Made by a program: the position numbers and the translations under genes
Assembly: GCF_022698165.1 (NCBI RefSeq)
Contig: NZ_JALDAY010000015.1
Location: 186,001 to 250,000, forward strand
Direction of reading: 5' to 3'
Length of the DNA: 64,000 nt
Source: Streptomyces cylindrosporus
GTDB lineage: Bacteria > Actinomycetota > Actinomycetes > Streptomycetales > Streptomycetaceae
In this document: positions 16,481 to 24,401 of the stretch, piece after piece
How the letters are laid out: each line of letters starts with the position of its first letter
How positions within the stretch are numbered: the stretch's first letter is position 1
Notes under the pieces: generated by a model
The model's database searches: none
What the model saw: the letters and a program-made list of their open reading frames with translations, nothing else
What the model was told of the DNA's origin: nothing

Positions 16481-16690
16481 ATGACGAACGGTACCGCCCC
16501 GCCCCGGGAGCGCACACGGGGCGCGAAGATGACGATCAGGGTGTACACGGTGACCGCCGAGGGCGTGATCACAGCGCCGCGTGCCACGGTCAAGGTCACC
16601 TACGGGCAGACGCCTCCGCTGGAGGGCATGGGCACACAACTGCCGCCCTGTGCGTGCCCGTTGCACCGGCAGGCGGGAGCGGTCCGGTGA
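16481..16690 (+). CDS. Small protein of the peptide cluster
   Basis: 69 residues. ATG 16481 follows AAAGGGAG at a good distance. Basic N-terminus (PPRERTRGAKM), then MTIRVYTVTAEGVITAPRAT and a Cys-containing end (PPCACPLHRQAGAVR). It overlaps the next gene (GTGA). Function unknown. Confidence 0.5.
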   Translation: MTNGTAPPRERTRGAKMTIRVYTVTAEGVITAPRATVKVTYGQTPPLEGMGTQLPPCACPLHRQAGAVR

Positions 16691-17166
16691 AGACCGACGA
16701 CCACGCCACCCTGGACGTGCTGGCCCTGCGTAAGGTCGCCCGCGACTACATGTCCCCGGACATGGTGCCGCGTTACGAGATCATCAAGAGGCACAGCGCG
16801 AGCTTCAGCCGTGATCTGTGGGCGCTGATCAAGGAGATCGAGCAGATCGCCTCGTGTACTCCTGACGAGGTCGTGGTGAAGGTGGCCCTGGCCGGCGTCG
16901 GTGAGGCACGGCGTCGGCTCGGCTTGATCGAGCGGGCCGGGCTGATGGGTGAGCACGACCGCGTGACGATGCTGGCGCGATCGGTTCTGGCCCTCTGCGA
17001 CCACTACGAGGCGCTCACCCAGGTGACCGTGTGCCTGGCCTGCGACCAGACGATCGAGGCGACGGACGTATCTGTGCCCTACGACAAGGTCAGCCCGTCC
17101 GGAGGCGCCGCCCGCTCCGGCCGCATCCATGCCCGTTGCGCACGGGCGGGGCGTCCTCGCCGCTGA
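16687..17166 (+). CDS. DUF6415-like protein of natural-product neighbourhoods
   Basis: 159 residues. The helical outline (LWALIKEIEQIASCTPDEVV, then KVALAGVGEARRRLGL, then SVLALCDHYEALT) matches my recollection of DUF6415, a Streptomyces family annotated as natural-product biosynthesis-associated. The C-terminal part (CLACDQTIEATDVS, then SGRIHARCARAG) adds a possible Cys/His zinc site. Sits between the XRE operator and the peptide/methyltransferase pair. Biochemical role unknown. Confidence 0.55.
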   Translation: MKTDDHATLDVLALRKVARDYMSPDMVPRYEIIKRHSASFSRDLWALIKEIEQIASCTPDEVVVKVALAGVGEARRRLGLIERAGLMGEHDRVTMLARSVLALCDHYEALTQVTVCLACDQTIEATDVSVPYDKVSPSGGAARSGRIHARCARAGRPRR

Positions 17167-17234
17167 GGCCGCGGCCGCCCTCGCCCGGAGATAGGGCCCC
17201 AGGCGACCGCAGGGTCAGGGTCGCACCCCCAACG

Positions 17235-17272
17235 CCCCTCCCGTCGCGGAACGCAAGCCGCGGCGGGAGGGG
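17235..17272 (+). terminator. Inverted repeat before the peptide gene
   Basis: A 15-bp stem (CCCCTCCCG then TCGCGG, with complementary strand to 17272; one G-T pair) and an 8-nt loop, followed by TT. It could end transcription of the DUF6415-like gene or attenuate entry into the peptide/methyltransferase pair. Confidence 0.6.
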
Positions 17273-17335
17273 TTCCACGGCTGCCGCCTTCCCACCTGGG
17301 CCGGCGGAGAGCACGATGACCAACAGGAGACACCG

Positions 17336-17464
17336 ATGAGGAACGAAGTGATCTGCATGGCCGGCGGTGGCGGCGGAGAGGGCGGAGATGGACTGCCCGG
17401 AGAGCCGTGGCCCGGCCCGTCGGACCCGCCGTCCCCCGATGGCGGGCCGAAGGCAATCGGCTGA
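17336..17464 (+). CDS. Candidate RiPP precursor peptide (imiditide-like)
   Basis: 42 residues, ATG 17336 with CAGGAGA upstream. The N-terminus MRNEVICMAGG is followed by a Gly-rich stretch with GGDGLPGEPW and PGPSDPPSPDGG. Two Asp-Gly steps are present; Asp-Gly is the classical aspartimide/isoaspartate-forming site, and the next gene (1 bp after the stop) encodes an isoaspartyl methyltransferase-like enzyme. Precursor plus such a methyltransferase, with no other maturase, is how imiditides are defined. Peptide status is inferred from context; no mass data. Confidence 0.5.
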   Translation: MRNEVICMAGGGGGEGGDGLPGEPWPGPSDPPSPDGGPKAIG

Positions 17465-17465
17465 G

Positions 17466-18632
17466 ATGGCCTTCGACGGAATGGAGGAGGGGCGGTCCGC
17501 ACTGGGCCGCTCCCTCCTGGAACGCAACGCCCTGACAACGGACTGGGTCGGATCCTTCGCCGCTGTGCGTCGTGCCGACTTCCTCCCCGAGCTGATGTGG
17601 CCGTACGACATGGACTCCGGCACCACCGTCGCCGTGGACGTGCGGGAGGAGCCCGGCCTGTGGTTCTCGTACGCCGACGCCGACGTGCCGATTGTGACGC
17701 AATGGGACGACGGCAAAAGCGTGGGCCGCGGCGACGTGCCGACGTCGTCCGCGTCGATGCCGTCCGTTGTCTTCCGCATGCTGCGAGACCTGGACGTGCG
17801 CGCCGGACAGCGCGTGCTGGAGATCGGCACGGGCACGGGCTGGAACGCGGCCCTGCTCGCTCACCGGCTCGGCCACGACAATGTGGTGAGCATCGAGATC
17901 GACGCCTCGGTGGCTGCCGAGGCGCGGGACCGGCTCGCCCGTGTGGGGCTGCCCGTCACGGTTCTCGCCCGCGACGGCGAGGACGGCGATGAGCCGGGCG
18001 CCCCTTACGACCGGCTCATCGCCACGGCCGGACTGCGCAGCATCCCGTCGAGCTGGCTCGGGCAAGTCCGGCCTGGCGGCTTGATCGTGGCTCCGTGGGG
18101 CACGCACTACAGCAACCAGGATGCCGTCGCGCGTCTGGAGGTGACCGAGGACGGCAAGTCCGCGGAAGGCCGGTTCACCGGCCCGGCGGAGTTCATGAAG
18201 CTGCGCTCCCAGCGGCTTCCCTTCGCAGGGCATGACGTGTACGTGCCTCAAGGTGTCGGCGGGGCCGACCGGTCCACGACGACCGTCACGGAGGAGCAGC
18301 TGCTCGGCGACCGGTTTGCCGCCAGCTCTTTCGCCGTCGGACTTCGTGTCCGCGACTGCTACCGCCAGGCGGCGGCCGCGCGGGAGGGAGTTCGGCCCGT
18401 GTGGTTCTACGGGCTGACTGACCGGTCGTGGGCGTGCGTCATGTTCCGCGAAGGCCATGATGAGGCTCAGGTCTGGCAGTCCGGGCCGCGCACGCTCTGG
18501 GACCAGGTGGTTGCCGCGCTCGATTGGTGGCGCGATTCCGGCGAGCCGGGCTACGAGCGCCTCGGCCTGACGGTCACAGCCGACGGTCAACGTGCGTGGC
18601 TTGACGATCCGTCGCAGGCCTGGGATATCTGA
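17466..18632 (+). CDS. Protein-L-isoaspartate O-methyltransferase-like enzyme
   Basis: 388 residues, longer than the about 210 of housekeeping Pcm. VWVP-type N-terminus: ALTTDWVGSFAAVRRADFLP; SAM-binding motif I VLEIGTGTGWNAALLA; post-motif VSIEIDASVAAEARDRLA; YDRLIATAGLRSIPSSW and LRPGGLIVAPWG-like block (VRPGGLIVAPWGTHY). An extra C-terminal domain (about 230-388) has conserved Trp-rich helices (LWDQVVAALDWWRDSGEPGY). Likely methylates an Asp side chain of the upstream peptide, leading to an aspartimide. It could instead be a stand-alone repair methyltransferase. Confidence 0.8.
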   Translation: MAFDGMEEGRSALGRSLLERNALTTDWVGSFAAVRRADFLPELMWPYDMDSGTTVAVDVREEPGLWFSYADADVPIVTQWDDGKSVGRGDVPTSSASMPSVVFRMLRDLDVRAGQRVLEIGTGTGWNAALLAHRLGHDNVVSIEIDASVAAEARDRLARVGLPVTVLARDGEDGDEPGAPYDRLIATAGLRSIPSSWLGQVRPGGLIVAPWGTHYSNQDAVARLEVTEDGKSAEGRFTGPAEFMKLRSQRLPFAGHDVYVPQGVGGADRSTTTVTEEQLLGDRFAASSFAVGLRVRDCYRQAAAAREGVRPVWFYGLTDRSWACVMFREGHDEAQVWQSGPRTLWDQVVAALDWWRDSGEPGYERLGLTVTADGQRAWLDDPSQAWDI

Positions 18633-18675
18633 GCTGGCCCCGCTCGTCTGCTTCCCCCGTGGCGGACGGGCGGGG

Positions 18676-18918
18676 TCATCCGCCCGGCTGCCGCTGCGCG
18701 ACGAAGCTGCCGAGGCCGGGTTCGGTGTAGATCAGTCCGTCCTCCCGCAGCTGCCGGTGGACCTTCTGCCCTGTCGCCCCTGCGATGCCGAACTCCTGCT
18801 GCAACTGGATCACTGAGGGGACGCGGGAGCGGGGCGCGTAGGTGCCGTCGGCGATGCGCTGACGGATCACCTCGTAGACCTGGCGCCAGCGCGGCACGTC
18901 GGGGGCGAAGTCGATCAC
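18676..18918 (-). CDS. Short GntR-family regulator
   Basis: 80 residues, essentially the winged-helix domain: WRQVYEVIRQRIADGTYAPR, SRVPSVIQLQQEFGIAGATG, HRQLREDGLIYTEPGLGSFV. The GntR effector domain is missing; such short forms (KorSA-like) are common on actinomycete elements. Upstream, 18925-19005 holds partial repeats of CCTAG/GCGTCCTA and a TATG/CATA pair that may be its operator. Confidence 0.8.
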   Translation of the reverse strand: MIDFAPDVPRWRQVYEVIRQRIADGTYAPRSRVPSVIQLQQEFGIAGATGQKVHRQLREDGLIYTEPGLGSFVAQRQPGG

Positions 18919-19075
18919 CGAGACAAGCTAGGCGTCCTACAGCACATCAGGCGAGACACGGTATGCCTAGTACGCCATAGCATGCTCCATGTAATGTGAA
19001 GGCAAGCCAGGCCTCGGCGGTAATCAGCCACCTGGGGCGTGCGCCACCTCGGCGGCGACAGGCCGCCCCATGAAC

Positions 19076-19117
19076 GCCCGTCCTGTCGGAGTCCCGCAAG
19101 ACTCCGACAGGACGGGC
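19076..19117 (+). terminator. 18-bp perfect hairpin near the right end of element A
   Basis: GCCCGTCCTGTCGGAGTC pairs completely with the strand ending at 19117 across a 6-nt loop (CCGCAA), followed by TCTTTC. Very strong terminator-type hairpin, about 90 bp inside the presumed attachment site. Confidence 0.8.
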
Positions 19118-19135
19118 TCTTTCACGCCCGGCTCC

Positions 19136-19154
19136 GGCCCTGGAAGGGCCTTTT
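19136..19154 (+). terminator. Second terminator, GGCCC stem with T-run
   Basis: GGCCC, loop TGGAA, GGGCC, then TTTT. Together with the hairpin at 19076 it would insulate the element from the chromosome on its right. Confidence 0.7.
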
Positions 19155-19204
19155 CGGCCATCGCCCCGCGACAGCTCCGACCTATGCCTATATTGGTGTC
19201 ATCC

Positions 19205-19230
19205 TGCATTCGAACTGCTTCGACACCCTC
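19205..19230. other. Presumed right attachment site (attR) in vanX
   Basis: Here coding similarity to D-Ala-D-Ala dipeptidase begins abruptly. Intact family members read roughly MGTGFDCFDTLAHT; this sequence has an unrelated left side and then CFDTLAHTLDP from 19214. TTCGAACTGCTTCGACACC (from 19209) would be the core if the site lies in the FDCFDT codons. Inferred; attL is outside the window. Confidence 0.4.
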
Positions 19231-19431
19231 GCGCACACCCTCGACCCCCGCATCCAGGGCGAACAGCGCGACAACCGGCTGCTGCTCAAGAGCACCCTGG
19301 AGGACCTCGGGTTCGTGAACCTCGCCGAGGAGTGGTGGCACTACACGTACAAGCCGGGCGGTGTCGAGCCCTATCCGGACACCTACTTCGACTTCCCCGT
19401 GGCCTGGAAGTCCCTCATCAGCGGCGACTGA
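19212..19431 (+). pseudogene. vanX: C-terminal fragment of D-alanyl-D-alanine dipeptidase (VanX)
   Basis: The reading frame ending at 19431 carries the last roughly 70 residues of a VanX-type zinc dipeptidase: CFDTLAHTLDPRIQGEQRDN, RLLLKSTLEDLGFVNLAEEW, then WHYTYKPGG and PYPDTYFDFPV. EEWWHY holds the catalytic Glu and third zinc-ligand His. The N-terminal part with the other zinc ligands (HxxxxxxD) is absent and replaced by element DNA, so the gene is broken, most simply by integration of element A. Confidence 0.7.
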
Positions 19432-19478
19432 GCCGCCTCCGGAAGACGCCCTTCCCCTGATCGGATACAGTCCGCCGC

Positions 19479-20015
19479 GTGTCCGAAACTCAATCCTCCA
19501 CCCCCAACTCCGCGCCCGACTCACATTGTTCGAGCTGCGGAGCGCCCTATGGAGAGGGCGTCTCCGGCTGGCCCCGCACCTGTCCGGTCTGCCACGCCGT
19601 GGCCTATCGCAACCCGCTGCCGGTCGCGATCGCACTCCAGCCCGTGTACGACACCAAGGGCACCGCCCTGGTCGTCATCACCCGAACCGTCGCCCCCGCG
19701 CGCGGCGGCATCGCACTGCCCGGCGGTTACGTCGACCACCGGGAGGACTGGCGGCAGGCCGTCGTCCGCGAACTCAAGGAAGAGACCGGCATCGACGCGG
19801 CGAGCCGTGACGTACGGCTCGTCGACGCCATGAGCTCCCCCGACGGGCACCTCCTGCTGTTCGGGCTGCTGCCGGAACGCCCGGCGGACGGCCTGCCGTC
19901 GTCCGCCGCCACGGACGAGACCGAGGGCTGGCACCTGCTGCGCAGGCCGGAGGAGCTCGCCTTCCCGCTGCACACGCTGGCCGTGCGGGCGTGGTTCGAG
20001 GGCCGCTACGTCTGA
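19479..20015 (+). CDS. Nudix hydrolase with N-terminal zinc ribbon
   Basis: 178 residues, GTG start. Zinc ribbon CSSCGAPY then CPVCHAVAY, and a full Nudix box: GGYVDHREDWRQAVVRELKE then ETGI (GX5EX7REUXEEXGU). It hydrolyses a nucleoside diphosphate linked to another moiety; the ribbon-plus-Nudix arrangement is NudC/ADP-ribose-pyrophosphatase-like but shorter than NADH pyrophosphatase. Convergent with and overlapping the GH31 gene by 10 bp. Chromosomal island gene. Confidence 0.88.
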   Translation: MSETQSSTPNSAPDSHCSSCGAPYGEGVSGWPRTCPVCHAVAYRNPLPVAIALQPVYDTKGTALVVITRTVAPARGGIALPGGYVDHREDWRQAVVRELKEETGIDAASRDVRLVDAMSSPDGHLLLFGLLPERPADGLPSSAATDETEGWHLLRRPEELAFPLHTLAVRAWFEGRYV

Positions 20016-22405
20016 GCCCCGTCCGCCCCGAGTCCCCGCACTCGGACCGGGTAGGGCGGCTCGACCGGGCCGCCCTCGCCCTCCCGCTCGACCACCAGCC
20101 TCCGTCCCGCCCAACGGGCGACGTAGCGCTCGAGTTCCGGCTCGTCCCATCCGTCGCCCGTGTCCGGGACCACCAGGCCGCCTCCCGTGCGGCCCTGGGC
20201 GGGCGCCCACACCTCCAGCTCCAGCCCGCCGTCGTCCCCGCGCACGGGGACGACGGCCCCCGCGCGTGCCAGCACCGGGATCCGCGCCAAGGGGGCGTCG
20301 AGCAGCACCTGCCCCGGTCCCTCGTACGCCCGCTCGGTCACCGTGTCGTACCAGCGCCCGCGCGGCAGCTGGACCGCCCGCCGGTCCGCGCCCGGGTCGA
20401 GCACCGGCGCCACCAGCAGGCAGTCGCCCAGCAGGAAGGCGTCCTCGCAGTCGCGCAACGCACGGTCCTCGGGCGCACCCCACCACAACGGCCGCACATA
20501 GGGCGCGCCCGTACGCCGGGCCAGATGCGCCAGCGTCATGAAGTACGGCAGCAGCCGCCGGCGCTCGACGAGCGCCACGCGCGCGTGCTCCAGCACCTCG
20601 GCACCGAACTCCCACGGCTCCCGGCGCCCCGCCCGCATGCTCGCGTGGGTGCGGAACAGCGGCAGGTACGCGCCCAGTTGGAACCAGCGCAGATACAGCT
20701 CGGGGGAGGGGCTCCCGTCGAATCCGCCCACGTCCGGCCCCGAGTACGGCACCCCGCACAGCCCGAGCCCCATGACCAGCGACAGCGACGCCCGCAGCCC
20801 GGGCCAGCCCGTGGCCACGTCGCCGGACCAGGTGCCCCCGTAGCGCTGCATGCCGGCCCACCCGGACCGTGAGAAGACGAACGGCCGCTCCTGGGGCGCC
20901 AGTTCACGCAGCCCTTCGTAGCCCGCCCTGGCCATGCACAGGGCGTAGACGTTGTGCGCCTCCCGGTGGTCGCCTCCGCGGCCCTCCAGGGCGTGCCTGG
21001 CCGAGCGCGGCAGCGTCGACTCCCCGAACGCGGTGAACGAGGTCGGTTCGTTCATGTCGTGCCAGAAACCCGCGAACCCCTGGGCCAGCCGCTCCTCGTA
21101 GAGCCCGCCCCACCACGCACGCACGCGCGCGTGCGTGAAGTCGGGAAAGACCGCCTCCCCGGGCCACACGACCCCGCGCACCACCCGGCCCGAAGCGTCC
21201 CGCACGAACACGTCCTCGGCGGTGCCGCTGTCGTACACGGCGTTGCCCGGCTCCGCCTTGACCGCGGGATCCACGATCGACACCAGGCGGATGCCGTCCC
21301 GCCGCAGTTCCTCGGCCAGCACCGGCAGCTTGGGGAAGTGCTCGTGGTCGACCGTGAACACCTGGTGATCGTCGTAGTGGTCGATGTCCAGATGGACGGC
21401 GTCGAGGGGCAGCCCACGCTCCTGGTAGCCGGCGACGATCCGCCGCACCTCCTGCTCGCTGCCGAAGCCCCAGCGCGCGTGGTGATGCCCCAGCGCCCAG
21501 GCGGGCGGCAGCGCCGGCGCACCCGTCAGCGACGCCCAGGCGAGCAGCACGCGCGCGGGGGTGCCCACCATCACCCAGCAGCGCAACGGGCCGCCGTCCA
21601 CGCGCAGTTCACTCGTCCCCGCCCGGTCGTGCCCGGAACCCGCGCCCTCCTCGCCCTCCCGCAGCGTGACCGTGCCGTCCCAGGAGGTGTCGTGGAACAC
21701 CAGGTGCGTCGCCGCGTCGGCCACCACCAGCTGCACCGGCATGGTGATGTACAGCGGATCGTCGCCGGGACCGAACGCGCCCCCCGGGTCGGTGTTCCAG
21801 AGGCGGTACGTTCCGGCGCGCAGCCGCGGGCCCGACGCACGACCCCCGAGCCCGAAGAACCGCGCGTCCGCGGCGACCTCGGAGCGCTGCATCCAGCGCG
21901 CCTCGCCACCCCCGACCGGCTCCCACCATCTGGGCGGCAGATCGCGGCGCAGGGTCACACCACCGGGCGTACGCACCTCGACCGCGCCGTGCCGCGAGAC
22001 GACGACCGTCATCCGCTCGGCCACGACCCGCCAGCCGCCGTCCTTGTCCGGCTCCAGGACCGCCCTGGGATCAGGCTCCGGAAAACGGCCCCCAAGGGCG
22101 TACGACGGCTCGGGAGCGGCCCCGTCCCAGCCCCAGAAGACCGCCCCGTTCACCGCGACCACGATCCGAAGCTCGGACCGGCCGAACCGGACGACGCCGC
22201 CTCCCGGACCGGGCTCCACCTCCCGCACAGGCCCGGGCACCCGCGCACGCTCGGCACCCCGCGGCGGCAGCGCCCCGGCGTCGGCACGCCTCCTGCGCCA
22301 CGCCGCCCGCACGGTCCGCAACCTCTGGGCCGCTCCCGCAGAACCGACCACCCTCATCGAACGCACCAGGTCACGACCGTCCATGCTGCTCACCCTGCCA
22401 TTCAC
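20006..22405 (-). CDS. GH31 family glycoside hydrolase (alpha-glucosidase/xylosidase type)
   Basis: 799 residues. GH31 landmarks: N-terminal beta domain with RFFGLGGRASGPRLRAGTYR and WNTDPGGAFG; barrel with GHHHARWGFGSEQEVRRIVA; DAVHLDIDHYDDHQVFTVD; nucleophile block GFWHDMNEPTSF; RPFVFSRSGWAGMQRYGGTW then SGDVATGW; PYSGPDVGGFDG. Retaining hydrolase on alpha-glycosidic bonds, substrate unknown. No signal peptide (RxRR-rich N-terminus), so cytoplasmic. ATG 22405 or 22384. Confidence 0.93.
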   Translation of the reverse strand: MNGRVSSMDGRDLVRSMRVVGSAGAAQRLRTVRAAWRRRRADAGALPPRGAERARVPGPVREVEPGPGGGVVRFGRSELRIVVAVNGAVFWGWDGAAPEPSYALGGRFPEPDPRAVLEPDKDGGWRVVAERMTVVVSRHGAVEVRTPGGVTLRRDLPPRWWEPVGGGEARWMQRSEVAADARFFGLGGRASGPRLRAGTYRLWNTDPGGAFGPGDDPLYITMPVQLVVADAATHLVFHDTSWDGTVTLREGEEGAGSGHDRAGTSELRVDGGPLRCWVMVGTPARVLLAWASLTGAPALPPAWALGHHHARWGFGSEQEVRRIVAGYQERGLPLDAVHLDIDHYDDHQVFTVDHEHFPKLPVLAEELRRDGIRLVSIVDPAVKAEPGNAVYDSGTAEDVFVRDASGRVVRGVVWPGEAVFPDFTHARVRAWWGGLYEERLAQGFAGFWHDMNEPTSFTAFGESTLPRSARHALEGRGGDHREAHNVYALCMARAGYEGLRELAPQERPFVFSRSGWAGMQRYGGTWSGDVATGWPGLRASLSLVMGLGLCGVPYSGPDVGGFDGSPSPELYLRWFQLGAYLPLFRTHASMRAGRREPWEFGAEVLEHARVALVERRRLLPYFMTLAHLARRTGAPYVRPLWWGAPEDRALRDCEDAFLLGDCLLVAPVLDPGADRRAVQLPRGRWYDTVTERAYEGPGQVLLDAPLARIPVLARAGAVVPVRGDDGGLELEVWAPAQGRTGGGLVVPDTGDGWDEPELERYVARWAGRRLVVEREGEGGPVEPPYPVRVRGLGADGAQT

Positions 22406-22714
22406 CGCCCCACACGCGCGTGCCGTTCAACTGCCGTTCACCCGTGCTGGGACCACATCTTCACGACACGGACTAAGTCATCAGACCGTTCCGCGCCGTG
22501 GGCGGATCTTCCGCCAGACTACTTCCGTCGCTGGTCAGAGCCCGTGCCTTCCTCCGCGCCTCGGACAGTCCGTGAGATGCGTGTGAGAGATCCGTGAGGT
22601 GTCCCACGGCCCTTGCCGGGCCGTCCGGAGGCAAACGAAGCCGCCCCCGTCGCAGAGCCGGGGGCGGCTTCCGTCGTCTCTGTCAACCTCCTTCACCGCA
22701 AAGGAGGTGGACGT
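22406..22714. other. Intergenic boundary region between chromosome and element B
   Basis: About 310 bp without a supported gene. It holds the promoter region of the GH31 gene, a terminator at 22637-22671, and probably the left boundary of element B. I see no tRNA gene or clear direct repeat that would mark an attachment site. Confidence 0.5.
22637..22671 (-). terminator. Strong hairpin after the leftward repressor operon
   Basis: GAAGCCGCCCCCG and its exact complement flank a 9-nt loop, a 13-bp perfect stem. It lies 44 bp beyond the stop of the minus-strand gene at 22715, so it ends the leftward repressor transcript and may also protect the GH31 promoter. Confidence 0.75.
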
Positions 22715-23308
22715 TCATGGAGTATCGATTCGCCGCAGGTGACGCTCCTGCTCGGGCATCAGCTGGGTGACATCGCGGGCCCGGCTGCGGCCGAGCGTCG
22801 GCGCGGCCGTCCCGTCGCTCCCGGCGACGCGCAAGTGCCCGTAGCCCTTCGACGTGAACTGCTGCCTCGCCAGCATCAGTTCCTCGACAATCAGCTGGTT
22901 GCGCTCGTCGTTGACCTCGTCGAGTTCCTGCTGCAGCTCGACGACCTTGCTCTGGAGACGGGCATTGGCGTTGCGGGCTTCGTCCAGGGACGCGGCGTAG
23001 CTGGCAATCCTGATCGCCGCCACGGTGCGCTGCCGGTCGACGGCCGCCTCGCGCCTGCCTACGTCGTGTTCGCGCTGCTGCATGGCCAAATCGTTGCGAC
23101 GCTGCGTATCGGCATGGGCCTGGGTGCGGGCGTCGAACGCCTTCAGCGTGTACCGCATGGCCGCGCCTACGGCGCCGACGGCTCCTGCAGCCATGATGCC
23201 CGTACCAGTGACCGCGGCTTCCCAGCTGTGTCTCCAGATGCCGTCACCGACGAGGACGCCGCCGGCCACGCTGAAGGCCGCAGACGCCACCGCCAATCTG
23301 AATGCCAC
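22715..23308 (-). CDS. Membrane-anchored coiled-coil protein
   Basis: 197 residues, GTG 23308 with AGCAGGGGG upstream. Two hydrophobic segments at the N-terminus (LAVASAAFSVAGGVLVGDGI; TGTGIMAAGAVGAVGAA), then a long coiled coil (NANARLQSKVVELQQELDEV, NDERNQLIVEELMLARQQF). Translationally close to the repressor gene (3 bp), so co-expressed in the quiescent state. Function unknown; exclusion or membrane-sensing roles are possible. Confidence 0.6.
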   Translation of the reverse strand: MAFRLAVASAAFSVAGGVLVGDGIWRHSWEAAVTGTGIMAAGAVGAVGAAMRYTLKAFDARTQAHADTQRRNDLAMQQREHDVGRREAAVDRQRTVAAIRIASYAASLDEARNANARLQSKVVELQQELDEVNDERNQLIVEELMLARQQFTSKGYGHLRVAGSDGTAAPTLGRSRARDVTQLMPEQERHLRRIDTP

Positions 23309-23311
23309 CTG

Positions 23312-23782
23312 TTACCCCCTGCTTGCTGTGGCCCCCCGGTCGGCAGCATCGATCTCCTGCTGGAGAGAACGCGCTTGCTCGATGTTTCCGGTGAGCATCT
23401 TGCGGATTTTGGGATCAGTGATCCCCCAGGCATCCATCGCCACATCCGGGGTGAGTGTGGCTGAGGGTACCTCCTCCTTTGCGTCCCCTGGGGGGCGTTT
23501 GGGAGGAATGAGTCCGGATTCAACCAGTAGCTCGCCATGATCAATGCCGAGTACTGATGCCCAGGCGGTCAGCTGCGAGGGGAGCGGCAGGGTCTTGCCG
23601 TCCAGGGTCCGGCTGACCGTTGTGAGACTCACGCTGAGCAGGCCGGCGAGTTGGGCGCGTCCGCCTGCTCTCTGGCGGACGTCGAAGCCAGCCTCGTGGG
23701 CGCGGTCGGTGAGGTACGCACCGACCCGCGCCGCGAGCGCCTGCCGTTCCTCGCGCGTCTTGCCGTGGGGGGGATCTTCCAT
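23312..23782 (-). CDS. XRE-type repressor of element B
   Basis: 156 residues from ATG 23782 (23791 also possible). DNA-binding region at about 30-75: RAQLAGLLSVSLTTVSRTLD, GKTLPLPSQLTAWASVLGI. C-terminal helical part (DAWGITDPKIRKMLTGNIEQ). Divergent from the HTH gene at 24026 across an operator array, which is the arrangement of a lysogeny or copy-control switch. Likely represses the rightward genes and itself. Confidence 0.75.
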   Translation of the reverse strand: MEDPPHGKTREERQALAARVGAYLTDRAHEAGFDVRQRAGGRAQLAGLLSVSLTTVSRTLDGKTLPLPSQLTAWASVLGIDHGELLVESGLIPPKRPPGDAKEEVPSATLTPDVAMDAWGITDPKIRKMLTGNIEQARSLQQEIDAADRGATASRG

Positions 23783-23810
23783 GCTCCGCATGTCGCGAGA
23801 GTAGCGCGCA

Positions 23811-24012
23811 TGTGTGCAACTCACAGGAGGGTTACACGCGTGCAAGTTCGCAGGTCAGCGTGGGGATTTTCGTTTCCGCAGGCGGCGCGGTCTTGCTCGC
23901 TCACGCGTGCGCTCAAAAAAATTCCGCGTCGACTTCCGTGATGCAACTTGCATGCGTGCGAGTTAGTCGCATACGTTGCATGCATGCAAACCAACTTGCA
24001 CACGTGCAAGTT
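23811..24012. promoter_or_regulatory. Operator array of the element B switch
   Basis: At least five related sites built on TGCAAGTT/AACTTGCA. AACTTGCAC-AC-GTGCAAGTT at 23993-24012 is a perfect 9-bp inverted repeat. AACTTGCATGCGTGCGAGTT at 23945-23964 is an imperfect copy. TTGCATGCATGCAA at 23976-23989 is a perfect palindrome. Half sites lie at 23839-23848 and about 23813-23820. The site at 23993 ends 13 bp before the start codon of the rightward gene. Confidence 0.7.
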
Positions 24013-24025
24013 CCAGAGGGGGGCC

Positions 24026-24307
24026 ATGCCCATGCTCCGCCTGAACATGACCAAGGTCCTGAAAAAGGCCAGGTCACAAGGCGCAAAGTCCGTAGCTGAC
24101 GTCGCGCGGCAGACCGGAATCACACACGCGACGCTCTCCCGGCTCGCGGCCGGCCACAAGGAGCCCAGCCTCGGCACCGTCTGGCGCATCCGCGCCGTCT
24201 ACGGCGGCCACGTCGAGACGTACGTCTACGAAGACCCGCAGGCCACACGCGGCAGCAGCGTTCCCCGCCAGCGGAAGGCGCCGGCCAAGGGCCAGCTCGC
24301 GACCTGA
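24026..24307 (+). CDS. Cro-like helix-turn-helix protein
   Basis: 93 residues, ATG 24026 after AGAGGGGGG. HTH at about 8-55: LNMTKVLKKARSQGAKSVAD, VARQTGITHATLSRLAAGHK, EPSLGTVWRI. Basic tail (PRQRKAPAKG). First gene of the rightward set and divergent from the XRE repressor, so it is the natural counter-regulator of the switch. Confidence 0.7.
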   Translation: MPMLRLNMTKVLKKARSQGAKSVADVARQTGITHATLSRLAAGHKEPSLGTVWRIRAVYGGHVETYVYEDPQATRGSSVPRQRKAPAKGQLAT

Positions 24308-24401
24308 CACCACAGGGCTGCCCAGGCCGGGCCATGGCCAAGAGCAGCCCCGTGCAACTTCCAGCCCACCACAGTTCATCCGTACATGAACGGAGCAGGC
24401 C

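Noticed and set aside
18625..18816. Rightward small gene after the methyltransferase
   Set aside because: It is antisense to the GntR gene, whose winged-helix sequence is clear.
20954..22597. Long rightward frame opposite the GH31 gene
   Set aside because: Composition is Arg/Pro/His-rich noise, whereas the minus strand shows all GH31 motifs in order.
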